Origin: Burkholderia sp. L27(2015)
GTDB lineage: Bacteria > Pseudomonadota > Gammaproteobacteria > Burkholderiales > Burkholderiaceae
Assembly: GCF_009765705.1 (NCBI RefSeq)
Contig: NZ_LMUX01000027.1
Location: 179,731-243,137 of the forward strand
Length of the DNA: 63,407 nt
Reading direction: 5' to 3'
The notes beneath the pieces were generated by a model. It was given only the letters and a program-made list of their open reading frames with translations. It had not been told where the DNA came from and did no database searches. The translations under genes were made by a program, and so were the position numbers. Shown piece after piece: positions 9,222 through 18,607 of this stretch. How positions within the stretch are numbered: position 1 is the first letter of the stretch; every line of letters starts with the position of its first letter.

Positions 9222-10100
9222 ATGAAAATGAACACCATGCTTTATCCAGAACTATATAAATCGTTGGAATCGGTGCGCTGGGATATGGAAAAAGATATCC
9301 CTTGGGACAAGTTCGAGGCATCGCTGTTGTCGGACGAGCAGGCCAAGACGATCAAAATGAACGCGATTACCGAATGGTCCGCGTTGCCTGCGACCGAAAT
9401 GTTTCTTCGCGATAACCATCACGACAGCGACTTTTCTGCGTTTATGAGCGTCTGGTTTTTTGAAGAGCAGAAGCATTCGCTGGTGCTGATGGAATATCTG
9501 CGGCGCTTTCGCCCCGAGCTGGTGCCCACCGAAGCCGAACTGCAGGCGGTGCGCTTTCCGTTCGACCCAGCCCCGCCGCTCGAAACACTGACATTGCACT
9601 TTTGCGGCGAAATCCGCCTCAATCACTGGTATCGCCGTGCAGCGGAATGGCATACGGAACCGGTGATCAAGCACATTTACGAAACCATTTCGCGCGACGA
9701 AGCGCGTCATGGCGGCGCGTACTTGCGCTATATGAAGAAAGCGCTGACCCAATTCGGCGACAGTGCCCGCGCAGCTTTTGCAAAGATCGGCGTACTGATG
9801 GCTTCGGCGCGCCGCACCGAAAAGCCGCTGCACCCGACCAATCTGCACGTGAATCGCGACCTGTTCCCGCTCGATACGATCCAGTCGCGCTTGCCCGATC
9901 CGGAATGGCTCGAACATTGGCTAGACGTGCAAATCTGCTTCGACGATACCTGGGAGAAGAAGGTCGTCGAGCGCATTCTTCACAATATGTCCTTGCTGTT
10001 CGAGCGCACGTTCAATACCGCTCAGGAGCTCAACCGCTACCGCAAAGAAGTGGTTGCGCGCTTGCAAGCACAGGGCGAAATCCAGCCCGAACAGGCTTAA
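9222..10100 (+). CDS. Ferritin-like domain protein (di-iron)
   Basis: A 292-residue helical protein with two EExxH-type motifs expected for a carboxylate-bridged di-iron centre: WFFEEQKHSLVL (~75-86) and ISRDEARHGGAYL (~155-167). E and H residues at the first-helix positions (ATEMFLRDNHHDSD) complete the pattern. This resembles acyl-ACP-desaturase-like/ferritin-like proteins. I set the start at ATG 9222 after CAGGGGTC, rather than the upstream ATG at 9198. It is a single-gene unit upstream of rfaE2. Likely an oxygenase or desaturase-type enzyme; the substrate cannot be read from the sequence. Confidence 0.82.
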   Translation: MKMNTMLYPELYKSLESVRWDMEKDIPWDKFEASLLSDEQAKTIKMNAITEWSALPATEMFLRDNHHDSDFSAFMSVWFFEEQKHSLVLMEYLRRFRPELVPTEAELQAVRFPFDPAPPLETLTLHFCGEIRLNHWYRRAAEWHTEPVIKHIYETISRDEARHGGAYLRYMKKALTQFGDSARAAFAKIGVLMASARRTEKPLHPTNLHVNRDLFPLDTIQSRLPDPEWLEHWLDVQICFDDTWEKKVVERILHNMSLLFERTFNTAQELNRYRKEVVARLQAQGEIQPEQA

Positions 10101-10213
10101 AAGCAGGCTTGAAAACTGCGGCCCCCACGGGTCGCTCGGTGGCGGTGCGCGGCTCTCGCGAACTGCCACTGCTCCCGCGAACTACCCATCGATTTTTTCA
10201 TTAGCCCCTTCCG

Positions 10214-10696
10214 ATGCCCGCCGCTTTCGAACGCAAAATTCTGACTCGCGAGGCGCTGTTGGCGTTGCGCCCTGGCCTGGCCGCGCCGGTGGTGTTTACC
10301 AATGGCGTCTTCGATATCCTGCACCGCGGCCACGTTACTTATCTGGCGGATGCGCGCGCGCAAGGCAGTTGTCTGATCGTCGCGGTGAACAGCGATGCCT
10401 CGGTGCGCACTTTAGGTAAAGGCGACGACCGCCCTATCAATAACGAAGCCGATCGCATGGCTTTGCTGGCCGCGCTGGAAAGCGTCGACTGGGTGGTGTG
10501 CTTCGGCGAATCGACGCCGGTGGATTTGATTGCGGCGCTGCGCCCGGATGTGCTGGTCAAAGGGGGCGATTATCAAATGGATACGCTGCCCGAGTCGGCG
10601 CTGGTACGCAGTTGGGGTGGTGTCGCGCTGGCGATTCCGTTCGAGCATGAGCGCTCGACCACCGCCTTGTTGCGCCGCGTTCGAGCGGCCGACTGA
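10214..10696 (+). CDS. rfaE2: D-glycero-beta-D-manno-heptose 1-phosphate adenylyltransferase
   Basis: This 160-residue nucleotidyltransferase transfers AMP to heptose 1-phosphate to make ADP-heptose for the lipopolysaccharide inner core. The family motifs are present: VVFTNGVFDILHRGHVTYL, with the HxGH nucleotide-binding signature, and ERSTTALLRRV at the C-terminus in place of the usual NTSTTEIIxR-like element. It is a stand-alone adenylyltransferase domain, as in beta-proteobacteria where the kinase (RfaE1/HldA) is separate. Cytosolic. It sits convergent with the coaX-birA group. The symbol hldC is used for the same function. Confidence 0.93.
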   Translation: MPAAFERKILTREALLALRPGLAAPVVFTNGVFDILHRGHVTYLADARAQGSCLIVAVNSDASVRTLGKGDDRPINNEADRMALLAALESVDWVVCFGESTPVDLIAALRPDVLVKGGDYQMDTLPESALVRSWGGVALAIPFEHERSTTALLRRVRAAD

Positions 10697-10766
10697 TAGG
10701 CTGGTGACGGTGCGTCGTTAGCAGCGCTGTCCAGCATACTCAAGCACACATTTCGCGGAACAGAGC

Positions 10767-11294
10767 TCAACTTTTGGGCGCGCCCGGCGTTTTCTGGGCC
10801 GGTCCCGTGGCCTTCGTAGCTGGAGCCGAGGGCGCTTGAGTCGCCGGGGGCGCATAAGCCGCCGGAGTTCCCTGAGCCGCAGAGGCGACTCCCAAACTCG
10901 AAGCGCCCAGCGCGGCAGAAGCGCCCGCGGTCGCCACCGGGAGCCCGATCGAAGAACTGCCCCCCTGTGCAGGCGACGCGGTCGGAGCACTGGCTCCCGA
11001 AGCCGCACCCGTTGCGCCATCGGGCTGCTGTCCAGCGGCCGCCCCCGAGAGATCGGTTTGCATGACTTTGACGTCCGGCACGGGAGGACCCACAACCGGA
11101 TGATCATCGCCTTCTCCGGGTGCCAGGGGGCGTACTTGCATCGCGGTAGGATTCAATTGGCTCGTCAGCGGTGCAGGGTTGCGCAAGCCGGCCGTGAGCG
11201 GCGCTCCCCACAGCCCGGAATTGGCCGAGTACATGGTCACATTGATCGCGAGCAATAGCACGATCGCGATGCGCGTCGTCAAAGGCCTGTTCAA
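10767..11294 (-). CDS. Hypothetical membrane-anchored Ala/Pro-rich protein downstream of coaX
   Basis: A 175-residue protein that starts at a TTG whose bases overlap the coaX stop as TTGA, suggesting coupled translation. It opens [19 protein letters not shown], an N-terminal membrane anchor or uncleaved signal segment. A short conserved-looking stretch follows ([32 protein letters not shown]), then a low-complexity Ala/Ser/Gly/Pro tail to the end. Such a protein commonly follows coaX in Burkholderia. I see no enzymatic domain. An in-frame extension upstream to 11552 exists but lies inside coaX and lacks family-like sequence. Confidence 0.65.
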   Translation of the reverse strand: MNRPLTTRIAIVLLLAINVTMYSANSGLWGAPLTAGLRNPAPLTSQLNPTAMQVRPLAPGEGDDHPVVGPPVPDVKVMQTDLSGAAAGQQPDGATGAASGASAPTASPAQGGSSSIGLPVATAGASAALGASSLGVASAAQGTPAAYAPPATQAPSAPATKATGPAQKTPGAPKS

Positions 11295-12289
11295 ATGAGG
11301 TGCTCCGGATGGGCGCGCTCGATCGACGCGCTTCGGTCGCCGACTGCCTGCGGCGCGCCAGGATTCGTATCTGCGGCGATCCTCGCCAGTCCCTCGAGCA
11401 CCAGATGGTCGTGGCGCGTGTAGGGCACGTTCAGCAATGGAGAAATAGCGTCGGCGTCGCCGCCGCTGAGCACGAGCCGGACGTCGGCATGTAAGTGCTC
11501 CGCCCAGTCGCGCCACGCCCGCTCGATCAGTGCTGCTTGAGCCAGCAAACAACCGCGGCCGATGGACGTCAGGGTTTCGCGCGCGAACTGCGGCGCGCGA
11601 GGAGGCTCTTCGACGGACTCGCGATTAGCACTTGATGAGTTTGGTGCGACAGCCTCGATCGGCGCATTGGTGGACGCATGAGCCGCGAGCCCAGGCGATT
11701 CACCGCGGACGTCAGCCGCAATTTCATGATGGTCGGCAATCAGCGGCAGTTGTGCCGTGTGTTGCCCCAGCGCCTGCATCATTAGTCGTAGGCCTGGTGC
11801 GATCAGGCCACCATCGAAAGTGCCGTCGGCATGCAGCGATTCGAACGTGGTGGCCGTGCCGCACGTGGCAATCAATAGATGCTCACCGGGATAGGCCGCA
11901 TGCGCGGCGATCAGGCTGGCCCAGCGGTCGCTGCCCAACTGGGCCGGTGTGTCGTACCGATTGAGCACGCCGCACTGCTCGCGGCATGCGCTTATCAGAT
12001 GACGCGGCAATCCCGGCCAGCGCGCGTCCAGCCAGTCGCCGATGCGCTGTGCACCGACTGCGCCAGCAACATTGGAGATCCAGGCGCCGATGGGGCGCGC
12101 ATTGTCGGGCCAACCGTCGAGCGCCGCGGCTTGCGCAGCCGCACCGGGCGATGCATCCGCCGACGTCGCCAGCGGCACTACGCCACGCGCCTGCAGCACG
12201 CCCGATGCGTTCGACAACGCCCATTTGATACGGCTATTGCCGGCATCGATAAGCAGAAGGTCGGACGCAGAAGTGGGCATGAGGGGCAT
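11291..12289 (-). CDS. coaX: Type III pantothenate kinase
   Basis: CoaX phosphorylates pantothenate in the first step of coenzyme A synthesis. The ASKHA-fold motifs are visible: [15 protein letters not shown] (phosphate 1), the [18 protein letters not shown] region, [11 protein letters not shown] and the late LVLSGGDA. At 332 residues it is longer than the usual ~255. Residues ~186-235 are a low-complexity insertion (Ala/Ser/Glu/Pro-rich) between [10 protein letters not shown] and the SIGRG motif. It lies 12 bases downstream of birA on the same strand, the conserved BirA-CoaX pairing of beta-proteobacteria. Confidence 0.93.
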   Translation of the reverse strand: MPLMPTSASDLLLIDAGNSRIKWALSNASGVLQARGVVPLATSADASPGAAAQAAALDGWPDNARPIGAWISNVAGAVGAQRIGDWLDARWPGLPRHLISACREQCGVLNRYDTPAQLGSDRWASLIAAHAAYPGEHLLIATCGTATTFESLHADGTFDGGLIAPGLRLMMQALGQHTAQLPLIADHHEIAADVRGESPGLAAHASTNAPIEAVAPNSSSANRESVEEPPRAPQFARETLTSIGRGCLLAQAALIERAWRDWAEHLHADVRLVLSGGDADAISPLLNVPYTRHDHLVLEGLARIAADTNPGAPQAVGDRSASIERAHPEHLI

Positions 12290-12301
12290 GGATAAGCGGT
12301 C

Positions 12302-13375
12302 TCACGGTCCGTCAGTGGAATTTGCGTGCGCGCCGTGGCGCAAACGCAATGACACATCGCCAGCGACGCAAGTATGCCTGCCCTGCGGGGTAGCAATCAA
12401 CAATTGGCCCAGTGTGTCGACCGACTCGGCGGTGCCATGCGCAATCGTCACGCCGTTCTCGATCAATGCTACCTGGCGCCCAGCATACGCGTGATCGGCC
12501 AACCACAGCTCGCGAAATGGCGCAAAACCGGCTTGGTCGAAGCGGCCCAAGGTATGAGCCAACGCATTGAGCAACTGCGCCAGTGTTTCCGTGATGTCGG
12601 GTTGCGGCCACGTTTGTTCGAGCGTGGCCGCAGCGGTAGGCGGGGCGCTTGGGTCGGTGTTCATGTTCGTACTCGGGTGCTTATTTGAGTAGGCACTCGT
12701 CGCCGCGCTCGTTGCGCGACCCTCCGACGCGTCGCCGGCGGCGGCCGAAAGCGCAGCCAATCCCGCGGTAAGCGCGTTGACGTCGCGCAGGTTCAAGCCG
12801 ATGCCGATAACCACCGCGCTCATTTCGGCGGTACTCCACGCCGTTTCTATCAGCACGCCACCGAGTTTTGCGCCGTCGAGCAAGATGTCGTTGGGCCACT
12901 TCAGCGCAAGCCGGTGTGCGGCATCGAGCGGCAACGCTCGCAAGCCCGCCGTGACGGCGGTGCCCACAGCCAGACTCAAGCCGGCCAAGCCGTCGAGCGC
13001 GCGTTGCAGCGGATACGCCAGCGAAAACAGCAGCGCGTGGCCCGGGGCCGCCAGCCAAGGGCGCCCGCGGCGCCCGCGCCCGGCGTTTTGCAGATAGGCG
13101 ACACGAACCACTGGAGCGGGCAGGGCACGGCTTTCACGCAAGCGATCGGTCAAGTCTGCATTGGTCGAACCGGTCTGTTCGACGATCTCGATGGACCAGC
13201 CGCGCGCGCCATCGCCCAGCAGGCTTTCCAGCCGGGCCCGATCTATCCGGGCGGGGTCGGCCGTGCCGGCTGTCCTTGCAGTCGATCCGCCGGCTGCAGC
13301 GGTAACCGCCGCGGCGGCGCGTGCGGTGGTGAGCGGGTTGGCGCCGGTGATATCGGGTCGGTTCGAAGTATCCAT
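12302..13375 (-). CDS. birA: Biotin--[acetyl-CoA-carboxylase] ligase
   Basis: BirA activates biotin to biotinyl-AMP and attaches it to biotin-dependent carboxylases. Diagnostic motifs: EQTGSTNADL (biotin pocket), QNAGRGRRGRPWLA (biotinyl-AMP loop), KWPNDILLDGAKLGGVLIE (catalytic Lys) and VIGIGLNL. There is no N-terminal helix-turn-helix, so this is a ligase without repressor function. Residues ~208-262 form a low-complexity Ala/Ser/Thr/Pro insertion not expected in the fold. The ATG at 13375 was chosen over the open extension to 13606, because the extra N-terminus is Arg/Pro-rich and unlike the family. Same strand as coaX. Confidence 0.93.
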   Translation of the reverse strand: MDTSNRPDITGANPLTTARAAAAVTAAAGGSTARTAGTADPARIDRARLESLLGDGARGWSIEIVEQTGSTNADLTDRLRESRALPAPVVRVAYLQNAGRGRRGRPWLAAPGHALLFSLAYPLQRALDGLAGLSLAVGTAVTAGLRALPLDAAHRLALKWPNDILLDGAKLGGVLIETAWSTAEMSAVVIGIGLNLRDVNALTAGLAALSAAAGDASEGRATSAATSAYSNKHPSTNMNTDPSAPPTAAATLEQTWPQPDITETLAQLLNALAHTLGRFDQAGFAPFRELWLADHAYAGRQVALIENGVTIAHGTAESVDTLGQLLIATPQGRHTCVAGDVSLRLRHGAHANSTDGP

Positions 13376-13650
13376 CTGCGTATTGTAACGAGTGCATGAC
13401 AAAGCGGGCGGCGCGCGTGAATTCGAGGGCTGAGAGGGGATCCACGGGGAACCCGCGGGGAAATCCGCACGTGACCCACGGCTGATCCGCGCGGGAACCC
13501 ATCCGACGCCTGCGCGGCATCGATTATGTCGAGCGTTGCTGGCCGCCTTAGATACAATGGGTCCTGCGTCGACTAAAGTGAGCTCGCCCGCGGCACCGGG
13601 GCGCACCGTGCCTTCTGGCGTTTCTGCACCAGACCTGCTTTGGACCTCCT

Positions 13651-14805
13651 TTGACTTTTGACCAACCGCCCGCTCTGAAGATCGTCAGCCCGGCCCAATC
13701 CGGTGTGACTGGCTCGCTGGTGCAGCTCTCGGGGCAGTGGACGGCGCTCGCACTGGCGCGCGACCTCGCTCGCGGCGGCATGACCACGCGGCTGCGACAA
13801 ATCGATATCCGCCAGCAATTGCATTGGGACCTGACCGGCATCGAGCGTATCGACCACGTCGGCGGCCAGGCGATCTGGCAGGTATGGGGGCGAGCGCTAC
13901 CGGTGCAGGTGCGACTGACGCCCACCCAGCAGGAAATTTTCAAGCGCATTGCCGAGTTGCAATCGCAGGTCGACTCAGTCGAATATCGGCCGGCGCCGGT
14001 TCCACGCATCGATCCCGTCACGAACCTGGGTTTGGGCATATTCAATTTCGCCGGGCATTTGTACGACGGCATTGCGATCCTGGGCGGTTTCATTTTCAAT
14101 CTGCTGCGGATGCTGCGCAGCCCTGCCAAGGCGCCGTGGAAGGAAATCTCGTCGAACATCTATTCGACCGGCTCGCGCGCGATGCCCATCATCGCCGTCG
14201 TCGCGTTCCTGATCGGCGTGGTGCTGAGCTACCTATCGGCGCAGCAGCTCAAGGCTTATGGCGCAAGCACCTTCGTCGTCAATATCCTCGGTCTTTCGAT
14301 CATTCGCGAGCTAGGGCCCGTGTTGGCAGCCATCTTGGTCGCGGGCCGCTCCGGCTCGGCGATCACCGCGGAGCTCGGGGTCATGCGGGTTACCGAAGAA
14401 CTCGACGCGATGCGGGTCATGGGCATTTCCCACGGCATGCGGCTGATTCTGCCCCGCGTGCTGGCGCTGGCCATTGCGCTGCCCTTGCTCGTGGTGTGGA
14501 CCGATATCGTGTCGCTGACTGGCGGCATGCTCGCGGCCCACTTCGGCCTCGATCTCGATTTCTCGTACTTCATTCAAGCGCTGCCCGGTGCCGTGCCGAT
14601 TTCGAATTTCTGGATCGGCTTGGGCAAAGGCGCGGTGTTCGGCATGCTGATCGCCCTGACTGCCTGCCATTTCGGTTTTCGTATCAAGCCTAATTCGCAA
14701 AGCCTGGGCGAAGGCACGACCACCTCGGTGGTGGTCTCGATCACCGTGGTCATTCTGGCCGATGCGCTCTTTGCGATCGCGTTCCAGGGCGTGGGGTACA
14801 GCTAA
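13651..14805 (+). CDS. MlaE-type lipid ABC transporter permease with N-terminal STAS-like domain
   Basis: A 384-residue permease of the MlaE/TTG2B family. Residues ~1-110 resemble a STAS-like soluble domain, and the membrane part follows with the hallmark segments STGSRAMPIIAVVAFLIGVVLSY, IIRELGPVLAAILVAGRSGSAITAELGVM and EELDAMRVMGI. It would form the inner-membrane channel of an MCE-type phospholipid transporter. The start is a TTG at 13651; no canonical Shine-Dalgarno is visible, and the first ATG is much later, so this start is uncertain. Its stop overlaps the ATPase start by one base. Confidence 0.9.
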   Translation: MTFDQPPALKIVSPAQSGVTGSLVQLSGQWTALALARDLARGGMTTRLRQIDIRQQLHWDLTGIERIDHVGGQAIWQVWGRALPVQVRLTPTQQEIFKRIAELQSQVDSVEYRPAPVPRIDPVTNLGLGIFNFAGHLYDGIAILGGFIFNLLRMLRSPAKAPWKEISSNIYSTGSRAMPIIAVVAFLIGVVLSYLSAQQLKAYGASTFVVNILGLSIIRELGPVLAAILVAGRSGSAITAELGVMRVTEELDAMRVMGISHGMRLILPRVLALAIALPLLVVWTDIVSLTGGMLAAHFGLDLDFSYFIQALPGAVPISNFWIGLGKGAVFGMLIALTACHFGFRIKPNSQSLGEGTTTSVVVSITVVILADALFAIAFQGVGYS

Positions 14806-15764
14806 TGACAGTGACCGCCCCCGTGAGCTCCAGCCCGGCACTCGAAGCGCCGGACAAGGTGATCGAGATCCAGAACCTGATCAAGTGCTACGGCAGGAAT
14901 ATGATCCACGATCGCTTGAACCTGGATATCGTGCGCGGCGAAATCGTCGCGCTCGTGGGGGGCTCCGGTTCCGGCAAGACCACGCTGGTACGCCAGATCA
15001 TCGGCCTGGAGCGCCCGACGTCCGGCACCATCAAGGTGTTCGGCGAAGATATCAGCAAGGTCGACGCCCCCACCGCGCGCTTGATGCGTTGCCGCTCGGG
15101 CATGCTGTTCCAGCAAGGCGCGTTGTTTTCGGCGATGAGCGTGTTCGACAACGTGGCGCAGCCGCTGCGCGAACTGGGGCGAGTGCCGGAATCGTTGCTG
15201 CGCGACATCGTGATGCTCAAGCTCGAAATGGTGGGCCTGCCGTTCAAGCACGCCAACAAAATGCCCGCGGCCTTGTCGGGTGGCATGGTCAAGCGCGTAG
15301 GCATCGCGCGCGCGATCGCGCTGGAGCCGGAGTTGCTGTTTCTGGACGAGCCGACAGCGGGCCTGGACCCGCAGTCGTCCGAAGAATTCGTCAATTTGAT
15401 CGCCACCTTGCACCGCATGCTCGGCTTGACCGTGGTGATGGTGACGCACGATCTCGATACCACCGTTTCCTTGTCTACCCGGGTGGCCGTGCTGGCGGAT
15501 CAGCGCGTGCTGATCTGCGCGCCCGTGGAGCAGGTGGCCAACGTTGATCATCCGTTCATCCGCGAATATTTTCTCGGCGCGCGGGGGCGACGCGCGTTGG
15601 AGGCGCTGCCGCCGGAGCGCCGTGCAACACTTTGCGCGGCGGCATTGGCGCCGGTGCGTTTGGCCTATCCTCCGGCACCCCCGGCGCAACACCCGACGCC
15701 TCCCGACAGCGGCATCAACCCGGGAACGCGCTCGACGCGATCAGGAATCGATGATGGAAAATAA
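14805..15764 (+). CDS. MlaF-type ABC transporter ATP-binding protein
   Basis: A 319-residue ATPase. Motifs: Walker A GGSGSGKTTL, Q-loop FQQGALF, signature LSGGMVKRVGIARA, Walker B LLFLDEPTAGLDP and H-loop VTHDLDT. The signature with MVKR after LSGG is typical of MlaF rather than amino-acid importers. A Pro-rich C-terminal extension (~285-319) is unusual but has no motif. It overlaps the permease gene by one base and the MCE gene by 14 bases, a tightly coupled operon for lipid transport across the envelope. Confidence 0.92.
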   Translation: MTVTAPVSSSPALEAPDKVIEIQNLIKCYGRNMIHDRLNLDIVRGEIVALVGGSGSGKTTLVRQIIGLERPTSGTIKVFGEDISKVDAPTARLMRCRSGMLFQQGALFSAMSVFDNVAQPLRELGRVPESLLRDIVMLKLEMVGLPFKHANKMPAALSGGMVKRVGIARAIALEPELLFLDEPTAGLDPQSSEEFVNLIATLHRMLGLTVVMVTHDLDTTVSLSTRVAVLADQRVLICAPVEQVANVDHPFIREYFLGARGRRALEALPPERRATLCAAALAPVRLAYPPAPPAQHPTPPDSGINPGTRSTRSGIDDGK

Positions 15765-16680
15765 ATCACACGCATTCTGGGCTGGCTTATTCACGATCAG
15801 CCTTGGCTTGGCTGTGGTGCTGATCCTGTTCTGGTTCAATCGCGACCACTCCGAGCGGGTGCCCTACGATTTGATCGCGACCACCAATGTGACCGGGCTG
15901 GCCAATGACGCATCGGTGCGTTACCGGGGTCTCGGCGTCGGCCGGGTGGAGAGCATCAAGTTCGATCCTACCAATGCGGGGCAGATCATTATTCGCGTGA
16001 TGGTGAATCGCGGGACGCCGGTCACGCATTCGACCTACGGCAGCCTGAGTTTTCAGGGCGTGACCGGGATCGCTTTCGTGCAACTCGACGACACGGGCGA
16101 CGACAAACGGCCGCTGGCAACCTCGCCCAAGAACGTCGCCAGACTACCGCTCAACCCGGGCCTGCTGGAGCAATTGCAAAAGCGTGGCGAGGTGCTGTTG
16201 CGAGAAATGGAACTGGTGGCGCAGCATGTCGACAAGCTGACCGACGAGCAGACCCGTGACCAATTGCTGGCCATGGCGAAAAGCATACAAGTGACCGCCG
16301 ATGCGGCACGTCCGGCCTTGGAGCAATTGCCGCACACGATCGATAAACTCGACCGCACGCTCGATTCGACCACTCAACTGATGATCGCGATGGGCAAGGA
16401 TAACGGCCCGTTGGTGCGCAATCTGAACAAGGTCGGCCAGGCAGCCGACGACATCAATCGCGCGGTCCAGACCGTGTCCGACCGGGTCGCCGACGATACC
16501 TTGCCGCGCTTGAACGCCTTGTCCGATGACGTGCGTGCCGCCACGCGCTCGTTCAATCGCGCAACAGACTCACTGGGTTCCAATCCGCGCAGTTTCCTGT
16601 TCGGCAATCCGACGCCTGAACCCGGGCCGGGCGAGACGGGCTTCAAATGGCCGAACTCGCGGTCTTCCGCTCAACCCTGA
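15751..16680 (+). CDS. MCE family (MlaD-like) lipid-binding protein
   Basis: A 309-residue protein with an N-terminal membrane anchor (AFWAGLFTISLGLAVVLILFWF) and one MCE domain (YDLIATTNVTGLANDASVRYRGLGVGRV... SLSFQGVTGIAFV, ~35-110). A long helical region with repeated heptad-like spacing to ~280 follows (LREMELVAQHVDKL, DKLDRTLDSTTQL). It is longer than E. coli MlaD (~180), closer to PqiB/Mce-type needle-forming proteins. The start ATG-ATG at 15751/15754 overlaps the ATPase gene. It should hexamerise in the periplasm and pass lipids to or from the MlaE-type permease. Confidence 0.9.
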   Translation: MMENKSHAFWAGLFTISLGLAVVLILFWFNRDHSERVPYDLIATTNVTGLANDASVRYRGLGVGRVESIKFDPTNAGQIIIRVMVNRGTPVTHSTYGSLSFQGVTGIAFVQLDDTGDDKRPLATSPKNVARLPLNPGLLEQLQKRGEVLLREMELVAQHVDKLTDEQTRDQLLAMAKSIQVTADAARPALEQLPHTIDKLDRTLDSTTQLMIAMGKDNGPLVRNLNKVGQAADDINRAVQTVSDRVADDTLPRLNALSDDVRAATRSFNRATDSLGSNPRSFLFGNPTPEPGPGETGFKWPNSRSSAQP

Positions 16681-16691
16681 TTGGAGTCGTC

Positions 16692-17342
16692 ATGGATCGC
16701 ATAGCGTTGTCCTCGAAGCGTTCCGGCGCGCGCCGGCCGGCAAAGCGGGCGCTGGTCGCGGCTATCGCGTCGGTGTTGGTTGGCAGCCTTGCCGGCTGCA
16801 TGAACACCGCCACCGTCGTGCAAAATCGATTCGATCTGGGCGAGCCGCCTGCGACACTCAGCACCGCGAGCGATGCCTTGCGTGTGGGCGTATTGGTTGT
16901 GCCCGATGTGCGCGCGCCATCGGATCTCGAGAACGATCGGATCAATTACCGCTTGAAGTATTTAAGCGATCTCGAGAGCCGCAGCTACACCACCAGCCAC
17001 TGGTCGATGACACCTCCGCAAATGCTGACGCAGCGCCTACGCAACCAGCTTTCGCAGCACGGCGCAGTCATGTCCAATCTCGGTTCGACCGATGCGCCGG
17101 TGCTGCAAGTCGATTTGCTCAAGTTCGAGCAGGTGTTCGACCAGATCGGCGTCAGCCATGCAGTGATACGGCTCAGAGCCACGCTAAGCCGCGGTGGCAC
17201 GGTGACGGGCCAGCACGATTTCGAGGCACAGGCGCCCGCGGCCACGGCCGACGCGGCCGGCGGCGCGCGGGCGTTGAGGCAGGCCACCGACGCGTCGATC
17301 GGATCGCTGATCCAATGGTTGGCGGCGCAGCCGCTGAAGTAA
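16692..17342 (+). CDS. ABC-type transport auxiliary lipoprotein (PqiC/Mla-type)
   Basis: A ~216-residue lipoprotein. The signal sequence ends in a lipobox LVGSLAGC (lipid-modified Cys at ~36), followed by the ABC_trans_aux-like domain: NRFDLGEPP, LRVGVLVVPDVRAPSDLENDRINYRL and PQMLTQRLRNQL. I set the start at ATG 16692 with GGAG at five bases, rather than the upstream ATG at 16647 that would overlap the MCE gene. It completes the permease-ATPase-MCE-lipoprotein operon, in which the lipoprotein likely links the MCE complex to the outer membrane. Confidence 0.88.
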   Translation: MDRIALSSKRSGARRPAKRALVAAIASVLVGSLAGCMNTATVVQNRFDLGEPPATLSTASDALRVGVLVVPDVRAPSDLENDRINYRLKYLSDLESRSYTTSHWSMTPPQMLTQRLRNQLSQHGAVMSNLGSTDAPVLQVDLLKFEQVFDQIGVSHAVIRLRATLSRGGTVTGQHDFEAQAPAATADAAGGARALRQATDASIGSLIQWLAAQPLK

Positions 17343-17456
17343 GTGCAAGAATGCGGCTGGATAGAAGTGGGGCCGATGCCGCACTCGTTATAATGAACTC
17401 ACCGGACCCCGGCGGGTCAATTCGACTTGCCCAAGACTGTTTTACGATGGAATGCC

Positions 17457-17777
17457 ATGAGCGCCTACTTTAAACACCATGTTTTCTTTTGCTTGAACCA
17501 GCGCGAAGGCAGCGACCGGCCCAGTTGCGCGGCCTGCGGCTCGGAGAAAATGCAGGAATACGCCAAACGTCGCGTCAAGCAGTTGGGACTGGCTGGCCCG
17601 GGCAAAGTGCGCATCAATAAATCGGGTTGCCTGGACCGCTGCGAGGAAGGTCCCGTCGTTGTCATCTATCCCGAAGGCACGTGGTACACCTATATCGACG
17701 AAGCCGATATCGACGAAATCGTCGATAGCCATCTGGTCCAGGGCAAGATTGTCGAACGCCTGCTGCTGCCGCAGTAA
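17457..17777 (+). CDS. (2Fe-2S) ferredoxin domain-containing protein
   Basis: A 106-residue thioredoxin-like ferredoxin. The four cluster cysteines are visible in two groups: CLNQREGSDRPSC near the N-terminus and the later pair in KSGCLDRCEEGPVVVIYPEG, the pattern of the NuoE/Shethna-like 2Fe-2S family. It probably transfers electrons in the cytosol; no partner enzyme is adjacent. Start at ATG 17457, since the N-terminus YFKHHVFFCLNQR then matches family length. Confidence 0.88.
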   Translation: MSAYFKHHVFFCLNQREGSDRPSCAACGSEKMQEYAKRRVKQLGLAGPGKVRINKSGCLDRCEEGPVVVIYPEGTWYTYIDEADIDEIVDSHLVQGKIVERLLLPQ

Positions 17778-17893
17778 AGGCGCTGGGCATACTTCGCTGG
17801 GCATCTTACATATCTTACTGACCTGACTTATTTACCAGACTTAGGCATCACACTTTTTACCCGCGCTTCTTTTTTCGCGACCGATCCGAGACA

Positions 17894-18559
17894 ATGAACG
17901 TACACACCGAGATTTACCTGATCGATGGTCCCGTGGGGGCCATCGAGGTCGCATTCGACTTGCCTGACGCGGCGCGCGCGCTGGCAGACCCTGCTGCGCA
18001 GGCCGGTGCGTTAAAGGGAATTGCCCTGGTTGCGCATCCGCATCCGCTGTTCGGCGGCTCGATGGACAACAAAGTCGCGCAAACCCTGGCCCGCACGCTG
18101 GCACAACTGGGTTACGCGGTATTTCGCTCGAATTTTCGCGGCGTCGGACGTACGGCCGGCACGCATGACGAAGGTATCGGCGAGCGTGACGACCTGCTGG
18201 CCGTGATCGCGCATGCCCGCACCCGGCCCGGGTTTGCCGAGTTGCCGCTGGTGCTGGCGGGTTTTTCATTCGGTACCTTTGTGATCTCGCACGTAGCACA
18301 GCAACTCGCGCAGGCCGGCACGCCCGCGCTACGCGTGATATTGGTCGCCACGGCCGCGAGCCGCTGGCAAGTGGCGGACGTGCCCGCCAACACCATCGTG
18401 ATTCACGGCGAGACAGATGAGACGGTGCCGCTGCTATCCGTATTCGACTGGGCCAGGCCCCAGGAACTGCCGGTGATCGTGGTTCCGGGCGCCGAACATT
18501 TCTTTCACCGCAAGCTGCACCTGCTCAAACAAATCATTACCGATGCGTGGCGCGTATAA
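17894..18559 (+). CDS. Alpha/beta hydrolase
   Basis: A 221-residue serine hydrolase. Visible features are an HPHPLFGGSMDNK oxyanion region, the conserved SNFRGVGRTAGTHDEG segment, the nucleophile elbow GFSFGTF, an Asp in HGETDETVP and the catalytic His in GAEHFFH. This set is typical of the small YcjY/DUF-type hydrolases of beta-proteobacteria. No signal peptide. It precedes the D-Ala-D-Ala carboxypeptidase by ~50 bases and may share its transcript. Substrate unknown. Confidence 0.88.
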   Translation: MNVHTEIYLIDGPVGAIEVAFDLPDAARALADPAAQAGALKGIALVAHPHPLFGGSMDNKVAQTLARTLAQLGYAVFRSNFRGVGRTAGTHDEGIGERDDLLAVIAHARTRPGFAELPLVLAGFSFGTFVISHVAQQLAQAGTPALRVILVATAASRWQVADVPANTIVIHGETDETVPLLSVFDWARPQELPVIVVPGAEHFFHRKLHLLKQIITDAWRV

Positions 18560-18607
18560 TTTGCGCCGTTGTTCTTGACCTTCTCCAGTGAGCTTTCCCC
18601 GCCCGTT

